From: Mesaphorura yosii
Taxonomy: Eukaryota; Arthropoda; Collembola; Poduromorpha; Tullbergiidae
Direction: 5' to 3'
DNA: 64,000 bases
Assembly: GCA_009869945.1 (NCBI GenBank)
Contig: WIXG01000128.1
Coordinates: 62,001 to 126,000, forward strand
Shown here: one piece after another, positions 56,581-64,000 of the stretch
Layout: each line of letters opens with the position of its first letter
Position numbering within the stretch: the stretch's first letter is position 1
The notes under the pieces: model-generated
Databases searched by the model: none
Told to the model about the DNA's origin: nothing
Seen by the model: the letters and a program-made list of their open reading frames with translations, nothing else
Made by a program: the position numbers and the translations under genes

Positions 56581-59507
56581 TCTTAGAGCTGGAATTCTGG
56601 GGTCAATTCTTAGGTGGGGGACCTGCCTCAGGATCCGTCGACGGTGGTGGATTCCAGTCGAAAGGAAAGCGACATAAACTCAGGAATTAGGATCAAGTTC
56701 GGGTTTGTATTTTGGTTTGAGACGGAATTGGAATAGAAACAGAAACAGGTTTTGGTTTTGTCTTCGAGCCAGCCTAGCATTCAAACCGTGTATTTTGGGT
56801 TTCGTCCTGTAGATGGTTCATGGTTTTATTCTGTTGTCCTTCTTGCCACTTTAATTGCAATAAATTCATGTTATGGAGAACAGTTAACTCGATTTAATTA
56901 GGAACGTCGTAACGTGCCCGAGAATTGGCATGATTTTACTGTTTCTAATGAGAGGGACGTGGGTGGCCATGGCCAAACTGAGTGTATAAATGTACAAAGC
57001 ACAAGAGTGAAAGTCTGGGCTCTTTTTCTCGTACGCTAATTCCAAATTCGGGAGATTCATAAAGTAAATCAACGAAAGTAAAAGGTCGCAAATGAACTTA
57101 AGCTATTATCGTAGGCGTGGAATGAAAAGTTTATGTTGCAGGTTTCAGTCATTTCAGCATGAGTAGGCGCCCTGGAATTTCAGATCCAGGTCGGTCAGTC
57201 ACCTGAACCACAACAATTTGTCATGGCGAAGCACTCCTATGAAGTGAATTTTGAGAGAGAGGACCGAAGCAAAAGCGAAAATCGCCACTCATCACTTCAT
57301 CGACTTTCTTCGGAATTACATCAAATCTGTTTAAACCCGTCGAAAGTTAAGCATGCATGGTTTAAACCGTCGAAAATATGATCTTGTTGTTCCCCATCTC
57401 ATTTGCCCACATTAAAGCGCACAAGGCGTGGAGCAGAGTGACAAAGAATGAAGCCGCAGTGCTTGGTTCTTGAGAAAAGTAGGTAAGTTGTCTGATCGTC
57501 AGACGAGTTGAGCCAACTTCGCTCAACTGATCCGGCGATTGTACTCCTCAAAACGCATACTACACAGAGCAGAATGCAGAAGATGCGAGATGGGCTCTGA
57601 AAGCAGTCAAAGCAGCATTCACGTTGGAATTCCGAGTCTCGTCGTTTCGCAGAGTACGAGTGCCTGATGATCTGAGGCGTTGAAATACTAGCGATTGCCC
57701 TGCCGTGAAGTGAATTCTGCTGTAACACCGCGTGTAACTCCGTCGTAACACCGCTGCTATGCTGCTTTGTGGAGTGATTCCTGTTTGCGCAACCGGTTTG
57801 TCTCTCCAACTTTGTGAGAAGATGCGAAGAGACCGACTCAAGATGCACACATTAATTTATGCAGCAGTGTTCGATTGCTTGGGTCCGCCGGGTCTGTTCC
57901 TTGGCAATAAAGAGCAACAACTACTGATTTCTTTCTCACGCATCACGCAAGATCCAAGACGAAATGAATGATCTGAGTTTAACGCAGGCCACATGTGCCT
58001 TTTGCCTTGTAAACAAGCTGGCTCGGCCGTCGACTGTCGGCTACTAAAATTATGCAATCCTTCGATCTTCATCTCGATAAAAGTTCGGTTTCGCGTTTAC
58101 AAAGGCAGTTTATTGACGGCACTGAAAAGTATTTTAATTTTATGACGAAGATTCGCTCCGCTTCGATTCTTCGGCCGGCCGTCCGGCCGGTCTGAATTCC
58201 AAGTTGTTATCGAGCATGCAGTAATTACCCACAAGAAATTATGGGCAAGGAAGGGCCGGCCGCACGAAGACGCACTCACTCAAGGCCCTTCCACGCATTA
58301 ATCTTTGTTACGACTACGCAGGCTAAGCCGACGGGACGACGACGACCTTCAACTTTTCCATTTTCCCACGCCTTTTGTTCGTTTCGGTATCAACTTTCCA
58401 TTGCTGGTGCTGGAATGAAAGTCAACCGAGTCCCTGGCCTCTACTGCACTCATTACGGCTATCACTGGCAGTTTATCAGTCCGTCGCCATTGCCTATGCC
58501 TCACGCGTTGATGCGTAGCTCTAAACTTTGTTCTCACGAAATTCCAGTTTGCAGTTGTCATTTGCTGCTCGCAAATTCCTAACGACCAAATTTCATTGTT
58601 TCATGGTTCGAGTTCGGGTTTGCGTACAAAAAAAGAAAGGCCGTTATGAATTCCAGTCTGCCTGCAATGCTGCTGCTTTCGTAATTTCTTTTGCTTTCCG
58701 TTTTTGCTTGCGATATTAAACATGAATTTTATGTTGCTGCTTTGCATTTGCTGGTGTTTGAATGGAACGAGCCGTCGACCGCATCGTCCTTAAAGGGAAG
58801 GCAGAACGTAAACTTAGGCCGTCGCCGTCGTATTGTTGGCAGATCCACAATCTCCAGCTCAGCCACAGCTACAACTACAACTTTGTTATGTTGTAACTTC
58901 ATTCCCATTCCATTCATTCATTTAACATGTTGCACTTACAGGCATGCATGCACTTCGTTGCACTGAGACTGAAGTTGACTGAGCTCTTTGCCTTGCCCTG
59001 CTTCGACTTCGACTGCTTCGAGGTGAGGCGAGGCTTGACAGCACCGTAGTGCAGGCAGTCTTGTAAACATTGCACACTGAGACCCGGACTCGAATAGTTC
59101 TCATCGTGCCAGTGGCAGGCAGCCTCATCCACGCTCAGATCCGCTTGCATTGCGTTGCGTCGAGAAGTGATAAGACACCCGGACCCGATATCAGTGTCAG
59201 CCATAAAACAAACTTAGCAGTGATTTGTATATAAAACGCTGCGACATTGCATTTTGACGCATAGCAAAGCATCTTTTGTTGGCAGCACAGACAAAAATTG
59301 GAAATTGACGCTTGAGACACTTGATTTTCATTGTTCATGCTAATTTCGGACTGTGATTCACGATACTCTGAATCATGTCGTTAAATACGTGAGAAATTCC
59401 GCTGCGAATCAGTGCCATACTCATTTCCAAGAAACAAAGGATCAAACAAGAAATCGAGTCGTTTCTTAGAGATTTTCTGGAATTCTGCTCACAAAGTGTG
59501 TGGACAC
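56581..59507. other. Intergenic region between Mio and the ankyrin gene
   Basis: About 2.9 kb with no recognisable gene on either strand. The open frames present have no domain signal. A GC-rich inverted repeat at 58172-58189 is listed separately. Confidence 0.45.
58172..58189. repeat. GC-rich inverted repeat (7-bp arms, 4-base loop)
   Basis: Arms CGGCCGG and CCGGCCG around CCGT. It could form a small hairpin. No neighbouring feature explains it. Confidence 0.6.
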
Positions 59508-60141
59508 ATGTTAAAAATGGCGACCAGTGCCACGGAAAGCAGCTCTCGAATCGACGTGGGCGACGATGACTCGATGGAGACGAATCTGGAAAATATGCCC
59601 TGTCGCTGCTGCGCGTGTCTCAACGCAATGTACGCGAAAGAGAATCAGAAACTCGACGCACAGGAAGGAAAGGCACAGCAAAGGGTAATTAGCAAATTTC
59701 AATTCAGCCCGAAGATAGACTAGACGATTTAAGCTTTTATTTATTTGGCTTTGTCTTCTCTTGTGTTACGCGCAGAGATACTCAAACTGGATCGAATCAA
59801 TCAAAATGGAGAAGTTTCAGGAACTTTTGAAATCAGACGACTACTCAAAGCACGGGACGCTGGACAAAATGGATGAGGACGGAATGACGCTTCTGCATCG
59901 CAGCATCCTCGCAAATCGCGTAGAATTCGTAAGTTCAGCCAAATTAATTGGCACGGCTCTTGAAATTTTGGCTTTTGACCATTCAAATTTTGGGCAAACT
60001 GTTTTGTGATCGCAGGTTCAGTTGTTGCTTCACAACGGAGCTAACATGAAGCTGACAAGTCGGTCGGGCTGGTCGGCCGTTCACCTCGCCGCCTTCGTTG
60101 GCAACTCTGACATTCTCGGACTGCTCAGGAGCGAAAGCTAG
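59508..60141 (+). CDS. Small ankyrin-repeat protein, NRARP-like
   Basis: Three exons (59508-59684, 59776-59928, 60016-60141), all phase 0, 151 residues. The second half holds about two ankyrin repeats: DEDGMTLLHRSILANRVEFV, then LLLHNGANMKL and SGWSAVHLAAFVGNSDIL. These match the vertebrate Notch-regulated ankyrin-repeat protein NRARP closely in order and spacing (GxTxLHxS, GADIRLANRDGWSALHIAAF in the vertebrate protein). NRARP binds the Notch intracellular domain and lowers Notch output. The N-terminal extension has a Cys cluster (CRCCACL) not known to me in NRARP. A second in-frame ATG at 59517 has better start context. AATAAA at 60349. Family assignment is probable. Function in Notch signalling is inferred only from similarity. 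Confidence 0.75.
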
Positions 60142-63100
60142 TCAACACAAATCACTGATGCAATAGCGATAGCAATAATCTATGATTCTCACGCTTATCA
60201 GCAGCCTCATCACGTGACGACGCGACTAATCATTCACTTCATTCGTCTGCACTGATACTGATACTGATACCAGTTAGCATTTAGGATAGCATTAGAATGC
60301 GGCCATTACACGACGAATGTAAACACGACGAAAATACTACAAAGCTGGAATAAAAACACAAACGAAGAAGTAAAGAAGCATTGCATTTGAGAATTTGAGT
60401 TTGAGCGTCATTTTCTTGAATCATGAGAAAGAATTTGAGAAATCATTTTAATAACTTGCGAGCTCTTTCGTGAGAAAATATTTTGTGCTCCCGTCGATGC
60501 CTTTTCGTTTTCATCTTCGTGTTGAGTTGAGTTGGTCTCGTCTTCATCTTCTCAATTCTCAAGGCCTCGTTCGCATTCTTACCTTTTCTCGTCTTGAAGA
60601 GTTCATTCTTCATTTTTTAAAGAAAAGGCCAGGTAATTGTAATCCGTAATCGTATTTTTACTCAAAATAGTTTGAATTGAATTCCATTCCACCATTCAGC
60701 AGCGAACAGCCTTTCCAAGGCCTGGCCTTTTCTGTAATTTCTTTTTTCTCACAACACTAAAACCCTGCTACGCTGCGCTGCGGTACATTCTACCGGGCCA
60801 AGATGATTGAGGATTATTATAATTAAGGCATGGCCGAGAAATGGTCTGGTGAAGGTCGATTCCACCAAGGCAAAGACAACTTAAGCATTTTTCAGCCCAA
60901 TTTGGACGGACCTTCTTGCCTGGCCCTTTTAAAAAAGGGTCGTCTCTTTCTTGTCTTCTCAAAATGGTCCGAATCCCGTACGTACGTTTCGTTTGAGACG
61001 ATCCATTCGGAGTGCTTAATTTTCTCATGATTTCCATTTCATTATACTTCTTAGCTTGTTCTGGCTCTCTCGTCTTCCTTCTGTCGCTCGATCCTTCTTG
61101 CTTCTTTACTTTATCCATACGCCGTAGCTGTAGCGTGTATTGTTGGCTTTGCTTTTCTTCGCCGTTCGCCCTTTCCCACGAACCTATCATCCTCATCTTC
61201 TCGCTCTCGCGTCTTCATCGTCGTCGACGCGTAATCTCTGCATGCATGGCCCACAAACTACAAACAAGTCCGTGTGAAGTCAAGAAGAAGCAAAAGTAGA
61301 AAAGACCCACTCAGACTCGTCAGCCGAGACTCGTCTCGTCTCGGCCTGTTTTTTACAACGCAAAGCCACGGCCACAAAGGACAAGTCGAGATTCTCAGCG
61401 CTGCGCTGCACCGCACCGCAATGCGATTCCATTCTGAAGAAAAGATGATGACGAAGAAGATCATCTCGCATCGCCATCCAAACAAGAGCAACAGCAAACA
61501 GCAACAAGAGAGAAAAAAGCTCGTATTTGTACGTATTTTTATTCCGATTCTCACAGTCCACAATTCAATTCTTGAAGATCTCGAAAGATTACGGCTTGTC
61601 TCGTTAGCGCAATACGACGCGACCCAAAATTCTTGCACGTCCACTTTGAGAGTTCGAGCGGAGTCCGGCCCTGCGCTGCGACTTGAAGAATTTATGGAGC
61701 GAGGGTTCGGAGTTCACTGTTCGCCCGAAATGAATACGTCAAGACAACGAATGCGATGCGTGTTGAGATTCGAGAGACCAAAATATTATTACATGAATGA
61801 CGAGATGGAAATGATGAGAATATCAAATTGAGGGTCACCTTCTTGCAGTGACTCCAGTCGCAGTGTCCAAGATGGGCCGGGCCGAGTCAGCCAAAGACGT
61901 CAGTCTTTGTTCTCTTCGGGCTCTTCCTTTCTCATCAGAAATTCTCGACCGGCCTGCGAAACAATGAAGCATAGACATAGACCCTTGTGAGAGAATTCTT
62001 CCAAGCGGTCATAAAAACAAGTCGTCCAGGTCGGTCGAATCGGGGAAGAAGTTGTTTCGTTCTTTGATGGAGGAAAGGCTCAGAGTGCTAATAGGCCCAA
62101 ATCTTTTAAACGCAGCGCAAGCGATAATGCGGTCTCGGTGCAAGTGTGAGAAGTTCGTCGAGTCGCAGCGTATCGTAAGAAAACGTGCACACTGAATCGG
62201 TGAGAATGAGAACGAAGAAAGCCTTCATTTCGTGTATTTTTGTATGGGAAATTGTGTTTGGATAGCTCAGGCCAGGCAGGCCGAAGCCAAAAAAGTTGCC
62301 AGCAGACCAAAAAAGCCAAAGCCGAGACCGGCTAAGGCAGGCAAAGCATTCATTCAGCATTCAGGACTCACGGGCTACAATGCGTTGAATATGTAACCTT
62401 GCCGTAAATATTTTCCCATAATGCAAAGTGCACGGGGCCGTTTTACATTCCATTCCTCTTTTTTATGTACGCAGGCAGACCGAGCATCCGATCTCGCTCA
62501 TCCTGTGTGTGAGTGTGCGTTGGCCGTTGACGCAACCAAACTCGTTGCATTATGAGAACTGAATAAATTGATATCTGAATCTCATGAATGCATGCGGCCA
62601 CGGCCACCAGCCAGACCAGTTCCGATTATTGCCCTGCCCGCTTAGCACTCGCACATTAACTGCATGAGAACCTTCTCTCTTCTCTGGAAGGGGCCTTCTC
62701 CCCTTTCAGTACAAAAGCGGATATTGTCACCCTTACTTCGGTGCGGTGGTGAAATAGCAATCGCACGTGCCCTTTGCGCACTGCGAAAGGGCAGGACGTT
62801 CGCATACCCACGCTCTAGCTTGCACTAAACGGATATCGCGACTGCTCCGACCAACGGCCAACGGTTAAAATCCTGCCACTGCCAGCCACAACCTCACTGG
62901 TCGGCCTGGGAAACGAACCGTTGGTGCAAAAATTAAGATCGAGCGTATTGCGAATGCGAATGGCGAGTGCGTATGACCAAAACAATCTGCTGAATGTCTC
63001 CCGTCTCGCAATTGCTCGTTTCGAAACTGCCCTACTGCAAGACGACACATCGCCCATTCGACCGAGACGCTGACTCGTGCAGCGTCAGCGTCCTTCCGAA

Positions 63101-63599
63101 TTGACACGTTTGCGATTTCATTTTCTCACCGGCACCGGCAAACTTTCTGGCATTGACAGTGACAGGCGCTGACTATTGTGAGAATTGCAGCAGCGCGATT
63201 CTCATGAAAACCAAGCCGAAGCCGAAGTTATGACGACCACGTGACAACGTGAACACTTCATTTCCATGCTGCTGCTGCTGTTTACATCTTAAACATGGAC
63301 AATCAAATTAGCAGGAAAGTTCCTGAGGGAAAGAAGCGGCGAGGGCGCCTGAGCACCGGCACACGGGAAAGTTCTCGTGTGAACTTCGCAGTTTGGCAGG
63401 CGTTTCCCTTGCACTGCACTCCATTTAAAGGTTAAATACGCCATACGTACGCAATGAATTGCTGAGGTTTTCCTCGCTATTCGGTTAACCACACTCAATT
63501 TATAAAGTCTCGCATTTGATTATTGACAAAATTTTCTCAGAGCTGTTTTCATATTTTTGCTTTTGCTGCTGAGCTGTGTTTGGTATTTCGCATTTCGCA
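60142..63599. other. Intergenic region without recognised genes
   Basis: About 3.4 kb. It contains the ankyrin gene's AATAAA at 60349-60354 and two or three copies of GATACT near 60253. Several open frames of 90-185 codons overlap on both strands at 60768-61831, but none has a recognisable domain or splice context. Confidence 0.4.
60349..60354 (+). terminator. Polyadenylation signal, NRARP-like gene
   Basis: AATAAA 208 bases after the stop codon at 60141. Confidence 0.5.
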
Positions 63600-64000
63600 A
63601 TGGAACTCGATGAACTATGCGAACGCGGCGAATTGCGACAGAAACACGGACGCGGGCAGGGCAGAGATAATAATGCAAATGAGAAAGAACTCGACACTCG
63701 AATCGAAGATTTACGTTTATCTCAACTGAGTCATGAAATACTTCTTCATGACATTGTAGTTGCATGGCTTCTTGCTTCTTGTTTCTTGCATGTTTGCAGG
63801 TTCTGAAGAATGCCCTGCCGTATCTGCCGTTCGACGCGCTGCTGAGCGCACGACAAGTCAGCCATGCCTGGAATTACGCATTCTGCCCCGATTCGCTCTC
63901 CCCCCAGCGATGCGTGGTCACCGTCCGTCATTCGGTAGACTCGGCACTGTCCCTCTTCTGCTCCGCAGTTGGCTTCCGCACGACACTCGAGATTCCAGCC
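63600..64000 (+). CDS. F-box protein, 5' end only (runs off the window)
   Basis: Two exons seen: 63600-63755 and 63800 to the edge, joined in phase 0. The first encodes 52 residues with Asp/Glu/Arg-rich sequence ending LSQLSHEILLHDI. The second continues VLKNALPYLPFDALLSARQV and then SHAWNYAF. Together they form an F-box, the Skp1-binding motif of SCF ubiquitin ligases (pattern LP/S-x-EIL, then YLPxxxLLSARxVSxxW). The substrate-binding part lies outside the window, so the subclass is unknown. It could also be an F-box protein without ligase function. The ATG at 63600 is the first in the frame with good context. Confidence 0.7.

Noticed and set aside
60768-61831. Several overlapping frames of 90-185 codons on both strands
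   Set aside because: Low-complexity composition and lack of splice borders or domains suggest chance. I cannot exclude a lineage-specific gene.

Overview
This window is animal nuclear DNA. Genes are split by short introns with GT...AG borders (mostly 50-300 bp), AATAAA signals follow the stop codons, and there are no operons. The gene content points to an arthropod, probably a pancrustacean: the end of a pyrokinin/neuromedin-U type receptor, one Hippo (MST1/2) kinase, four sigma-class glutathione transferases (GSTs), and an Asp-rich sarcalumenin. I cannot name the species. Exon limits below were read by hand from splice consensus, reading phase and remembered family sequences; most should be exact, some may be off by a few bases.

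Layout. 1-9.0 kb has no recognisable gene and is probably a long intron or 5' flank of the receptor whose last exons lie at 9.0-11.1 kb (+). The complete Hippo kinase is at 13.06-16.87 kb (-). 17.98-26.35 kb (+) holds five tandem, membrane-anchored short-chain dehydrogenases of the retinol dehydrogenase 11-14 type. They meet, tail to tail, four tandem sigma-class GSTs at 26.53-31.56 kb (-). Next come a 1006-residue protein with PP1-docking motifs resembling the C-terminal part of Rif1 (32.35-35.44 kb, -), and, divergent from it, RPA3 (36.29-36.88 kb, +). Two secreted or membrane proteins of shared design lie at 37.59-38.94 and 40.25-40.83 kb (+). ST13/Hip spans 41.21-49.38 kb (-), and its 6.6-kb intron contains a complete sarcalumenin-type EHD GTPase gene on the opposite strand (43.21-47.82 kb, +). 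SS18 (50.66-52.19 kb, -), the GATOR2 subunit Mio/MIOS (53.19-56.58 kb, -), a small NRARP-like ankyrin protein (59.51-60.14 kb, +) and the start of an F-box protein (63.60 kb to the edge, +) complete the window.

How the genes relate. The SDR and GST arrays form a cluster of oxidoreductases and conjugating enzymes that grew by local duplication, with visible intron loss and active-site drift. Hippo and Mio are growth and nutrient-signalling components, Rif1-like and RPA3 both belong to DNA replication, and ST13 is a cochaperone with a striking palindrome in its promoter. The most unusual structures are in the nested sarcalumenin gene: an acidic region built from symmetrical exons, an apparent GC-AG intron, and a last intron that looks as if it arose by tandem duplication of the coding repeat it interrupts.
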